A program made the translations under genes and the position numbers. The notes beneath the pieces were generated by a model, which was not told the origin of the DNA, did no database searches, and saw only the letters and a list, made by a program, of their open reading frames with translations. Shown one piece after another: positions 56,334 to 64,000 of a stretch of 64,000 bases of DNA. Origin of the DNA: an uncultured Aquimarina sp. (GTDB taxonomy: Bacteria > Bacteroidota > Bacteroidia > Flavobacteriales > Flavobacteriaceae). Within the stretch, counting starts at the first letter, position 1. Each line of letters begins with the position of its first letter. The stretch is taken from assembly GCF_947492965.1 (NCBI RefSeq), contig NZ_CANLOZ010000003.1, forward strand, positions 620,001 through 684,000, in the 5' to 3' direction.

Positions 56334-56717
56334 CTAACATTTATTATTAAATTGATCTTGTCTAATTTTTACAGCCTTAAAAGAATATACTATGAGCGCT
56401 AGAAGTCCTAATAATGCGCTAATAATTCCTGAAATAGTAATATAAATGGCCGAATCGAAATTACCTTCTACACTTTTATAAATTCCAGAGACCAATGCTG
56501 CGATTACAAAACATGCTACAGCGATGTACATGAATACCATAGCACTGTTTAATAATTTAAGCTGTTTAAGCTTTCGTTGAATAAGTATTGGAGTACTTCC
56601 CTCCTGATCTATCATTCCTTTGATCTCTGATGAGAGATTTACCAAAAGATTGGAAGTAGATAAGATTAAAAGCCCTATGCCAGGAATGATGGTTGCAGGA
56701 ATATACCAATGTTCCAT
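56334..56717 (-). CDS. DUF2721-like membrane protein
   Basis: 127 residues with three spans (about 5-25, 58-80 and 92-112) and a basic cytoplasmic loop between the first two (QRKLKQLKLLNSAMVFMY). The LLN-AM segment fits DUF2721. It lies just before the antiporter gene and is likely cotranscribed with it. Confidence 0.7.
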   Translation of the reverse strand: MEHWYIPATIIPGIGLLILSTSNLLVNLSSEIKGMIDQEGSTPILIQRKLKQLKLLNSAMVFMYIAVACFVIAALVSGIYKSVEGNFDSAIYITISGIISALLGLLALIVYSFKAVKIRQDQFNNKC

Positions 56718-56722
56718 AGTTA

Positions 56723-57469
56723 TTAACTTTTGTACGCAGTTAGCGCTTCGTTTAAGAAATTGATACCTTGTTCTTTTTCAATTCCGGTAATTGGTAACAC
56801 CGCTCCTTTAAATCCATTATTTTTCCAGGTTCCTATTGATAACTTTTTAAAATCAGAAGTATCTACACCATCATGTCCATGATATCCGCTGATGTAAAAA
56901 TAATAATCATCTATCATCGTATCTGGTATTGCCATTCCCAGGCCAATTGATATTCCTGATGCGTTTATGCTAGGAACGAAGGCGCCAGTATCGAAATGGT
57001 GTGGCCAAATCCTAATTTCTGATTCTAAGTTATTCGTATTTAGAAATTCTTCTATAATAGTATTTGCTAAGATTCTTTGTTCTTTTAGTTTTTGTAAGTT
57101 GTCAGCATCTTCTAGTTTGAATATATAGTCATCAGTTATTTGATATGGGAGTTCATAATGAAGATCATAGATGTAAGATTTAGATAGTTTACTTTTTGAT
57201 GCCATACTATTTATCCATTCCAAAACTTGGTTATGAGTTTTACCATCTAGCAGAAATATAGCAATGGATTCATTGTCATTCCATTCTAATCCAAAGGTTT
57301 GGTAATTAAGAGAAAGTGTGATTGATTTTTTATCCAAATTTCTAGTAATGAGACTTCTTTTTTCGATAGAAAATCCGAGATTGGTATGACTATCATCTTC
57401 TTTTTTATCTACAAATGAGATTCCGGCAGCTGCTAGATATTGGGCAGCTAAGTGCAATTGTACTGTCAT
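56723..57469 (-). CDS. Unknown soluble protein
   Basis: 248 residues from ATG 57467-57469 (MTVQLHLAAQYLAAAGISF). Mixed alpha/beta composition; conserved-looking segments IWPHHFDTGAF, GIGLGMAIPD and YYFYISGYHGHDG. No known family. It lies 5 nt downstream of the antiporter operon genes and next to the glutamate synthase-like gene, which it may serve. Confidence 0.7.
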   Translation of the reverse strand: MTVQLHLAAQYLAAAGISFVDKKEDDSHTNLGFSIEKRSLITRNLDKKSITLSLNYQTFGLEWNDNESIAIFLLDGKTHNQVLEWINSMASKSKLSKSYIYDLHYELPYQITDDYIFKLEDADNLQKLKEQRILANTIIEEFLNTNNLESEIRIWPHHFDTGAFVPSINASGISIGLGMAIPDTMIDDYYFYISGYHGHDGVDTSDFKKLSIGTWKNNGFKGAVLPITGIEKEQGINFLNEALTAYKS

Positions 57470-57501
57470 GGTTTTATTTTTGATTTTGTGAAACACAGGT
57501 T

Positions 57502-59112
57502 TTATAAAACTCCTGCATAATTGATACCTGTTAACTGATGCATATCTCGATCAAAAGTTGATAAATCATTATGATTAAACTTAGAAATATCATCATATCC
57601 GCAAGCTCTTGCCACTACTTTGATGAGGTTATTAGTGGCTTCAAAATAATTACATAATTGTTTAGCAGAAGATTCTATAATCAACCTACTTCTCAGAGAT
57701 TCTTTTTGCGTGGCAATACCAACAGGACAATTATTACTACCACAGGCTCTCATTCCTAAACATCCAATTGCTTGCAACGCAGCATTAGAAACCGCAATAG
57801 CATCTGCTCCTAACATCATGGCCTTAGCAAAATCTTCTGCGATTCGTAATCCACCAGTAATAATTAATGTTACATCAGTAGCGCCAACTTTGTCCAAATA
57901 TTTTCTGGCTCTTGCCAAAGCAGGAATTGTAGGTACATTGATATTATCTCTTAAAATTGTTGGAGCAGAACCTGTTCCACCACCGCGACCATCTAAAATG
58001 ATATAGTCTACACCTACATCTAATGCAAATTGAATATCTTTTTCTATATGACTTGCAGCAATCTTAAAACCAACAGGAATGCCTCCTGTTTTTTCTCTTA
58101 CTTTTTCAGCAAAGTCTTTAAAGTCTTGTACTCCATGAAAATCAGGAAACGTAGCTGGAGAAATAGCAGTTTCTCCTTCTTGTAATCCTCGAACTTCGGC
58201 AATTTCCTTACTCACTTTATTTCCTGGAAGATGGCCACCAGTTCCGGTTTTAGCGCCTTGTCCACCTTTAAAGTGAAAGGCTTGTACTTTTTCTAGTTTA
58301 TCCCATGAAAACCCAAATTGCGCAGAAGCAAGTTCATAAAAATATTTGGTGTTGCTTTCTTGTTCTTGGGGTAGCATACCACCTTCTCCTGAGCAAATAC
58401 CAGTTCCTGCCATTTCTGCACCTCTGGATAATGAGATTTTAGCTTCTCTAGATAAAGCACCAAAGCTCATATCGCTTACAAATAATGGAATATCAATACT
58501 TAATGGTTTTTTTGCCTTTGGACCAATAATTACTTTAGTTGCTACATCTTCATGATCTAACAAAGGTCTGCTGGCCAATTGTGCTGGCAAGAATTGTATG
58601 TCACTCCATTTTGGAAGCGTATTTCGATCCACACCCATTGAGGAAGAAAACCCATGATGCCCTAGATTTTTTAATCCGTTTTTTGCTAGTTCTTTAATGT
58701 ATCCTGTATAGGGTTCTGTGTCTTCAGGATGTGTATCTGCAAAAGCGCCTAAATACTCGTCTCTATTAAAGGGTTGCGGATGTTGAGTTAAATAACTATT
58801 TATTTCTACTTCATCTACATATAGCGTATCTCCTTCGATTTTGGTGCTAAATTTATGTAGTACTTCATTATTATTATATTCAGAAACACCAGTATCATAT
58901 CTATAATCCCAACCATGTACACCGCAAATGAGATTATGCCCATCGATATGTCCATCTGCCATAAGAGCACCTCTATGCAAACATCTTCCATATAATACAG
59001 ATATTTCTTCATCAAATTTAATAATTACAAGATCGAGTCCATTGACTAATGCATGTGAGGGTTGTTTGTTTTCTAAATCATTAATTTGTGCAATTGCTAC
59101 TGGTTTTTTCAT
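57502..59112 (-). CDS. Rieske [2Fe-2S] domain fused to glutamate-synthase-like FMN domain
   Basis: 536 residues. N-terminal Rieske domain (about 1-105) with ligands CLH..CGVH. The rest is a glutamate synthase large-subunit-like FMN barrel: FVSDMSFGALSREAKISLSRGA, GEGGMLPQE, KGGQGAKTGTGGHLPG, DGRGGGTGSAP and MRACGSNNCPVGIATQ (3Fe-4S-type Cys cluster). A glutaminase domain is absent. The fusion is unusual; Rieske would feed electrons to the flavin. It may reduce 2-oxoglutarate-type or aromatic substrates. Crp/Fnr gene lies 12 nt upstream. Confidence 0.88.
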   Translation of the reverse strand: MKKPVAIAQINDLENKQPSHALVNGLDLVIIKFDEEISVLYGRCLHRGALMADGHIDGHNLICGVHGWDYRYDTGVSEYNNNEVLHKFSTKIEGDTLYVDEVEINSYLTQHPQPFNRDEYLGAFADTHPEDTEPYTGYIKELAKNGLKNLGHHGFSSSMGVDRNTLPKWSDIQFLPAQLASRPLLDHEDVATKVIIGPKAKKPLSIDIPLFVSDMSFGALSREAKISLSRGAEMAGTGICSGEGGMLPQEQESNTKYFYELASAQFGFSWDKLEKVQAFHFKGGQGAKTGTGGHLPGNKVSKEIAEVRGLQEGETAISPATFPDFHGVQDFKDFAEKVREKTGGIPVGFKIAASHIEKDIQFALDVGVDYIILDGRGGGTGSAPTILRDNINVPTIPALARARKYLDKVGATDVTLIITGGLRIAEDFAKAMMLGADAIAVSNAALQAIGCLGMRACGSNNCPVGIATQKESLRSRLIIESSAKQLCNYFEATNNLIKVVARACGYDDISKFNHNDLSTFDRDMHQLTGINYAGVL

Positions 59113-59124
59113 GGTTTGAGTAAA

Positions 59125-59805
59125 TTATGTATGAATTGTGTGTGTTTCTTTTTGAAGTAAGGTAATAATCTGTGTATTATAATCGATACAATCTTCTTTT
59201 CTTAAGATACTTAAGGTGTTACTAACCGTTTGTCTAGAGGTATTTGTAAGGTTAGCAATATCCTTATGCGTTAGTAAATTTTTTGCAACTAGCGTTTCAT
59301 TAATCTGTTCTCCAAATTCATTGATATAATCTACAATGAATTCTTTAATCCGTGTTTTACTATCTTTATATAATAGATCTTCTAATCTTCTTTCTAACTT
59401 TTTAATGCGTAGGCCGTAAACTTTTAGAACACCATTTTTTAGAGATGTATGTTTTTCCATAATAGTTTTCATTCTCGAAGATTCTATATAGCAAACAATG
59501 CAATCTTCTAATGCTATCGCTTGTTCTTTGATTTCTTCTGATTCTTCATAGAGTGCCAATTCCCCAAAGATGTTTCCTTTTTTTACGATATATTTTACCG
59601 TTTTGCTATTACTATCAATAATCTTAACAGTTCCTTTTTTTAAGAAAAATATACTTTTACGATCGTCTTTTAGAAGTTCTATAACAGATCCTTTATTAAT
59701 GTTTTCCATTTCCAGAATCTCACACATACGCATCATAGTGATTCTTCCTAACTTGTTAAACAAGTTAAACCCTTCGAGAAACCAATATTTGGTGTAGGTA
59801 TTCAA
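59125..59805 (-). CDS. Crp/Fnr family transcriptional regulator
   Basis: 226 residues. A cNMP-binding-like domain (about 30-140; KGTVKIIDSNSKTVKYIVKKGNIFGELAL) and C-terminal winged HTH (about 175-220; LLTHKDIANLTNTSRQTVSNTLSILRKEDCI). The recognition helix has TSRQTVSNTL as in the family. No N-terminal Cys cluster, so not an oxygen-sensing Fnr. Encoded upstream of and in line with the Rieske-glutamate synthase gene, probably controlling it. Confidence 0.9.
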   Translation of the reverse strand: MNTYTKYWFLEGFNLFNKLGRITMMRMCEILEMENINKGSVIELLKDDRKSIFFLKKGTVKIIDSNSKTVKYIVKKGNIFGELALYEESEEIKEQAIALEDCIVCYIESSRMKTIMEKHTSLKNGVLKVYGLRIKKLERRLEDLLYKDSKTRIKEFIVDYINEFGEQINETLVAKNLLTHKDIANLTNTSRQTVSNTLSILRKEDCIDYNTQIITLLQKETHTIHT

Positions 59806-60188
59806 TGTTTGTGTGAGTTTAGTTAGTACTGTTAAAAGTAATGAATTTTAGTAGCACTAAATCTTACTAAATTGTTAGAAGTTACTTCAGACGACAAGTA
59901 GTTGTTTTTCTTACTTTTTTAATAGGTGATTTTAAGGAGTTGAATTATTGTATTGAAAATGGAAGCTTAAAGTAAGTTCAACTAATCTTAGTTGGGTTGC
60001 AATTAGGGATATTGTTAATAGCTGATTACAATGGAATATCAATCACTTTCTTTTATATCTTGTGGTGATTGATCATTAGAATGAGCAGATTTTGAAGAAA
60101 ATTTTTAACAAGGTTCTATGATATTTATCTATCATTTCTTTAGTAAAAAAACTATTTTTAGCTATAATTAATTTTGTTTTATACCGTG
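59806..60188. other. Intergenic region, no gene seen
   Basis: About 380 nt of AT-rich DNA between divergent genes (Crp/Fnr on the minus strand, DinB on the plus). It must contain both promoters. No palindrome of the TACGCA type is present. Confidence 0.5.
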
Positions 60189-60656
60189 ATGAGAACAAAA
60201 CAGATAGCCAATCGATTTAGAGAAGTAGTATTAAATGGACGTTGGATTGCAAATACCAATTATAAAGATCAATTGTCTAAAATTGGTTGGAAACAAGCGA
60301 ATAAAAAAGTAAGTGATTTAAATACCATTGGGTTACTAACATTTCATATCAATTATTATATAGAAGGTGTTCTAAATGTATTAAAAGGAGGAGACTTAGA
60401 AATTAGGGATAAGTATAGTTTTGATGCACCATCAATTACCTCAGAAGAAGATTGGCAAGCGTTACAACAGAGATTATATAATAATTCCGAAAGCTTTGCT
60501 GATTTGATTGAGCAAATGTCGGATGTGCAATTAGATGAAGTCTTTGTAGATGAAAAGTATGGGACTTATCAAAGAAATATTGATGCAATGATCGAACATG
60601 CCTATTATCACTTAGGACAAATAACATTAATTAATAAAATGATATCTAATGAATGA
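60189..60656 (+). CDS. DinB-like four-helix protein
   Basis: 155 residues from ATG 60189. DinB/YfiT-type metal-binding bundle features: an early FHINYYIEGV and a late His pair in EHAYYHLGQITLI. Members are metal-dependent transferases or of unknown function. It overlaps the next gene, also DinB-like, by 8 nt, so the two are coupled. Confidence 0.78.
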   Translation: MRTKQIANRFREVVLNGRWIANTNYKDQLSKIGWKQANKKVSDLNTIGLLTFHINYYIEGVLNVLKGGDLEIRDKYSFDAPSITSEEDWQALQQRLYNNSESFADLIEQMSDVQLDEVFVDEKYGTYQRNIDAMIEHAYYHLGQITLINKMISNE

Positions 60657-61104
60657 TTCTCTTATAGCCATACTAAAAACCATCTTCGATCGAGATTTAA
60701 CCAAACTTAAAGCAGAAATTAATGCTTATTCCAAAGAAGAGAACTTGTGGATAGAGACAAAAGCAATAAGTAATTCTGCAGGAAACCTTTGTTTACACCT
60801 GATTGGAAACCTGAATACGTATATTGGAGCAGAGTTTGGAAATACTGGATATATAAGACAACGTGATCTGGAGTTTTCCGCGAAAGATGTTCCCAGATCA
60901 GAAATGATTGCTAAAATTGATGAGGTACAAAAAATAGTGGATACAGCATTGGATACTATTACACCAGACGATCTTCAGAAAGAATATCCTAGAATACTAA
61001 TGGATAAGAATCCTAGTACGCATCGATTTTTAATACATCTAACAACACATCTAACCTATCATTTAGGTCAAATAAATTATCACAGAAGACTACTAGACTC
61101 CTAA
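60649..61104 (+). CDS. DinB-like (DUF1572-type) protein
   Basis: 151 residues. Helical bundle with LCLHLIGNLNTYIGAEFG, the early His, and a terminal HLTYHLGQINYHRRL with several His. It has the DUF1572 layout, a DinB relative. Tandem partner of the upstream gene and only moderately similar to it. Confidence 0.82.
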   Translation: MNDSLIAILKTIFDRDLTKLKAEINAYSKEENLWIETKAISNSAGNLCLHLIGNLNTYIGAEFGNTGYIRQRDLEFSAKDVPRSEMIAKIDEVQKIVDTALDTITPDDLQKEYPRILMDKNPSTHRFLIHLTTHLTYHLGQINYHRRLLDS

Positions 61105-61160
61105 GGATTCTTCTTAGAATAAAATAAATATAGTATCTTCATAACAAATCCCCATTAGTT

Positions 61161-61976
61161 ATGAAGTTTGTTTATTTTTTGATAATTCTTGTGTTCTGTA
61201 TTGCATGCTCCAATAGTGATAATGATGCATCTCTTACTACAAATTCATTTTTATTTAAAGATGGATTCGAGACTCAAAATAATGATGTAGACGAACTTTT
61301 TGAATCGAATGGAAGTAGATGGACGAATATACAACAAACAAACCCATCAAATGAGATTTCTATTTCAACCACTACGTTTTCTGAAGGTCAAAATGCATTA
61401 CGTTTGTTAGCGTTGCAATCTGATAATGTATTATCTAAAATGGACATAGAAAAAGAAGGATTTAAGGCTTTTGCAGATGATCTGGTTGTTATCGAAGCAG
61501 ATTTTTACTTGAATTCCACAGCTAATATTGAAAACTTACTATTAATTGATCTAGAATGTTGCTCCTGTTGGGATCCAACGGTGGAGGATAATCAATGTCC
61601 TGGAGTCCGTTTGATGATGTCTGGAGGAAATGATTTTTTGTCCATCGAAAGAGGTAAAATCTCAGCGAGCAATTTGCAACAAACATCTCTACAATTTCCC
61701 AGAAATGAATGGGTAACCGTACGATGGGAATTAACATTAGCGGATGATGATGCTGGAATGAATAGCTTATCTATCAATGGGAATGAGGTAATCATGAGTA
61801 ATGGGATGAATTTGCCTAATGCCACTATTTTTAGAGAATTGTTTGCTGAAAATGGAATTGATTTTACGTTACAAGAGCCTGTATTTTATGAAAGAGTCCA
61901 AGTAGGAGCCACTGCAAACCCTACTATGGAGGATATTGAATTGTTTGTGGATAATTTTTCGATCCGGATTAATTAA
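61161..61976 (+). CDS. Secreted lipoprotein, possibly lectin-like
   Basis: 271 residues with a lipoprotein signal (MKFVYFLIILVFCIACSNSD; lipobox IAC). The mature part is beta-rich (LFKDGFETQNNDVDELFESNGSRW, VTVRWELTLADDDAGMNSLSINGNEV), consistent with a jellyroll/lectin-like fold. A Cys-rich segment ECCSCWDPTVEDNQCPG occurs. No catalytic motif. Confidence 0.75.
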   Translation: MKFVYFLIILVFCIACSNSDNDASLTTNSFLFKDGFETQNNDVDELFESNGSRWTNIQQTNPSNEISISTTTFSEGQNALRLLALQSDNVLSKMDIEKEGFKAFADDLVVIEADFYLNSTANIENLLLIDLECCSCWDPTVEDNQCPGVRLMMSGGNDFLSIERGKISASNLQQTSLQFPRNEWVTVRWELTLADDDAGMNSLSINGNEVIMSNGMNLPNATIFRELFAENGIDFTLQEPVFYERVQVGATANPTMEDIELFVDNFSIRIN

Positions 61977-62004
61977 TATATTCCAATACCAGAAAAATTT
62001 TGGA

Positions 62005-62442
62005 ATGATACGACCTTATACATCCAATGACAAAAAGGAACTAGTTGAAGTTCTTATCTTAAATACTCCTAAATATTTTGATCGTAAGGAAATCCAGGAT
62101 TTTAAAAAATATCTAGCGGTATACGAAAGCACCTATTTTACAATAACATCTGGGAATAAAATAATAGGAGGAGTAGGATGTAATTATCTTGAGAAAAGGA
62201 GAGTAGGAGAAATTACATGGATTTTTTTTCATCCAGAGTTTGCTGGTAAGGGTTTCGGAAATAAAGCTGTTACCCATTGTTTGTCCATTTTAAAGTCTAA
62301 TAGTGAGATACAAAAAGTAACTGTTAGAACCTCTCAACTTGCATATGGTTTTTTTGAAAAATTTGGTTTTATTACCAAAAAGACAGCAAAAGATTATTGG
62401 GGTTTAGGGTTAGATTTATATGAGATGGAATTAGAAATATAA
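62005..62442 (+). CDS. GNAT family N-acetyltransferase
   Basis: 145 residues from ATG 62005 (MIRPYTSNDKKELVEV). GNAT features: KIIGGVGCNYLEKRRVGEITWIFFHPEFAGKGFGNKAV, the pyrophosphate-binding loop in AGKGFGNKA, and the C-terminal FFEKFGFI. Acceptor unknown. Confidence 0.85.
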   Translation: MIRPYTSNDKKELVEVLILNTPKYFDRKEIQDFKKYLAVYESTYFTITSGNKIIGGVGCNYLEKRRVGEITWIFFHPEFAGKGFGNKAVTHCLSILKSNSEIQKVTVRTSQLAYGFFEKFGFITKKTAKDYWGLGLDLYEMELEI

Positions 62443-62571
62443 CCTAGACTGCCGCATTGATTTTTTAAAAAATTAATTGTGTCTTCTTTTAATCTTAACT
62501 ACCATTAATACTGTATATTTAGCCTGCGATATTCCAAAAGATTTTTGTAAGAATTCTATAGTGTTTTTGTT

Positions 62572-64000
62572 ATGATAGAGAAGCTGTTAGAAGTTGAATT
62601 TTCTTTAAATCAACCAAAGGTAAAAAAAATAAATGGCTATGATAATATCAATTATATTGTCAAGACAAATACCAATATATCTATTTTTAAAACATATGCT
62701 TATGACAAAGAATTGTTAGCAATTCTTGAAGCAGAAAATGAAATTCTTTTGCATCTAAGTACAGCAAATGACAATGCTTTTCCTCAACCTATTGCTTTTG
62801 CAAATGAGGAGTATGTTAAAGTGATCGAGATCGGAGGAAATTTATCTATTTGTAGAATGTTGTCTTTTTTAGAAGGCAAATTCTTAGGAGATGTTGAGCC
62901 TACTAAAGAACTGTCTTATGATATTGGAGCTTTCGTGGCTGGTATGAATAAGAGGCTTCAAGGAATCGAAAGTTATGTTTTGAAATCCAGAACCTGGGAG
63001 TGGGATCTTCAATATTTTCCGTTAAATAAAAAGTATCTACAATATATTACAGATCCACATGATAGAAACATCGTACGCTATTTTTTCATGCAATATGAAG
63101 AAAATGTAGTTCCATTACTTCCTGAATTACGGAAGCAAATAATTCATAATGATGCGAATGAGTGGAATATTTTAACTGATAATAACAAAGTTTCTGGAAT
63201 TATCGATTTTGGAGATATTGCATATTCTCAGTTGATCAATGAGTTGGCTATAGCAATCACGTATGGATGTTATGATAAAGAACGTCCGCTAGACTGGTCG
63301 TTAGACATCATTAAAGGATATCACGATGTTCTTCCTTTAGAGGAAAAAGAAATTGGCGTATTATACTATTTGGTAGCAGCCAGACTTTGTACAAGTGTTT
63401 GCAATTCTGCTTATGCTAAAAAAATGGATCCCGAGAACACATATGCTACTGTGAGCGAGAAATATGCTTGGAGTATGTTGCATAAATGGTTGCGAATTAA
63501 TCCTATTCATGCAGAAAATGCTTTTAGAGAAGCAATTAGTTTACCTCTTGTAGAAATAAAAGCAGTAGATGAAGAAATAAAAAGAAGGTATCAATATATA
63601 AGTCCAGTGGTATCTCTAAGTTATAAGGATCCGATTTTCATGGATCGTTCGGCTTTTCAATATATGTATGATAAAGAAGGAAATACTTTTCTAGATGCCT
63701 ACAATAATATTCCGCACGTTGGTCATTCTCATCCGCAAGTGGTAAAAGCTGGACAGAAGCAAATGGCAAAACTAAATACAAATACGAGATATTTGTATGA
63801 TGTGTTACCTAATTACGCAGATAAGCTATTATCTAAGTTTCCTAAATCTCTGAATAAAGTTTTTTTTGTAAACTCGGGAAGTGCAGCCAGTGATCTTGCT
63901 ATTCGCATGGCGCATGCGCATACCAGACATAAAAAGACTATGGTGATGGAACATGGGTATCATGGAAACACACAAATTTCTATTGATATTAGTGATTATA
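62572..64000 (+). CDS. APH kinase-class III aminotransferase fusion (5' part)
   Basis: Open through the right edge; 476 residues visible. The N-terminal APH/choline-kinase-like domain has IIHNDANEWNIL and IIDFGDI (catalytic Asp and metal-binding Asp). From about residue 340 a class III PLP aminotransferase begins (FLDAYNNIPHVGHSHP, VFFVNSGSAASDLAIRM, MEHGYHGNT). The fusion resembles ethanolamine- or hydroxylysine-phosphate phospho-lyase-type enzymes that phosphorylate then deaminate an amino-alcohol. The PLP Lys lies beyond the window. Confidence 0.88.
   Translation, partial: MIEKLLEVEFSLNQPKVKKINGYDNINYIVKTNTNISIFKTYAYDKELLAILEAENEILLHLSTANDNAFPQPIAFANEEYVKVIEIGGNLSICRMLSFLEGKFLGDVEPTKELSYDIGAFVAGMNKRLQGIESYVLKSRTWEWDLQYFPLNKKYLQYITDPHDRNIVRYFFMQYEENVVPLLPELRKQIIHNDANEWNILTDNNKVSGIIDFGDIAYSQLINELAIAITYGCYDKERPLDWSLDIIKGYHDVLPLEEKEIGVLYYLVAARLCTSVCNSAYAKKMDPENTYATVSEKYAWSMLHKWLRINPIHAENAFREAISLPLVEIKAVDEEIKRRYQYISPVVSLSYKDPIFMDRSAFQYMYDKEGNTFLDAYNNIPHVGHSHPQVVKAGQKQMAKLNTNTRYLYDVLPNYADKLLSKFPKSLNKVFFVNSGSAASDLAIRMAHAHTRHKKTMVMEHGYHGNTQISIDISDY

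Overview
The window reads as chromosomal DNA of a member of the Flavobacteriia (phylum Bacteroidota), probably marine. It is AT-rich and has Bacteroidota-type -7 boxes (nAnnTTTG). It encodes a type IX secretion sorting domain, an Oar-like TonB receptor and many small lipoproteins, and it is littered with the dispersed 'cttcgacaagctcagtgtgacat' repeats seen in this group.

Regions. (1) 1-750: two tiny putative small-ORF/RNA cassettes on the minus strand. (2) 755-12625: a plus-strand run with two membrane/coiled-coil proteins, a nitrate/sulfonate/taurine-type ABC importer whose binding protein is fused to an OmpA domain, a CbbX-like AAA+ ATPase, a UPF1-like SF1 helicase and a 2OG-Fe dioxygenase. 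(3) 12617-21005: two unknown paralogs, a PRMT-like methyltransferase, a T9SS-secreted protein, a MauG-like di-haem peroxidase, an outer-membrane barrel and a DUF547 protein. (4) 21678-26436: first RNA-repair cluster, with a DEDDh exonuclease, a nucleotidyltransferase, a TPR protein, peptide release factor PrfH, RtcB ligase and an unknown basic protein. (5) 26437-34399: a second copy of the small cassettes, a TonB receptor, a DUF2064 protein, an ARPP-1-like protein and an aldose epimerase. (6) 34467-40420: second RNA-repair cluster, with another RtcB, two paralogous nucleotidyltransferases and a structured tRNA-like RNA. (7) 40465-43678: a transporter, a Tat-exported aminotransferase-like protein and a lipoprotein. 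(8) 43903-47017: an array of eight small RNAs directly downstream of a Ro60 ortholog (TROVE/vWA protein Rsr). (9) 47177-53520: an ECF sigma factor, a TPR histidine kinase and response regulator, long tandem repeats, and a small protein gene divergent from a WYL-domain regulator. (10) 53520-64000: SSB, Na+/H+ antiporter, Rieske-glutamate synthase fusion, Crp/Fnr regulator, DinB proteins, acetyltransferase, and the start of an APH-aminotransferase fusion.

The main discovery is an RNA-repair/surveillance regulon. Four promoters (rtcB at 37760, the tRNA-like RNA plus nucleotidyltransferases at 40375, rsr at 46811, and the divergent promoter beside the WYL gene at 53520) share one 38-bp arrangement: an 8-7-8 inverted repeat (consensus AxTACGCA-N7-TGCGTAxT) exactly 7 bp from the -7 box. 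The WYL protein is the obvious candidate regulator. The RNA array behind rsr looks like a family of Y RNAs. In each unit a closing stem changes sequence from unit to unit but stays paired, next to a constant TGYC bulge, and in most units it encloses a circularly permuted tRNA mimic (T-arm, acceptor, D-arm). Unit 6 starts with a Lys(UUU)-like anticodon loop and unit 2 with a CAU loop. Unit 1 starts with 25 nt identical, as I recall it, to the helix 69 region of 23S rRNA. The units therefore look like 3' cleavage fragments of RNAs that ribotoxins attack, next to two RtcB ligases, PrfH and nucleotidyltransferases that could repair such damage. That functional link is inference; the sequence architecture is directly visible.
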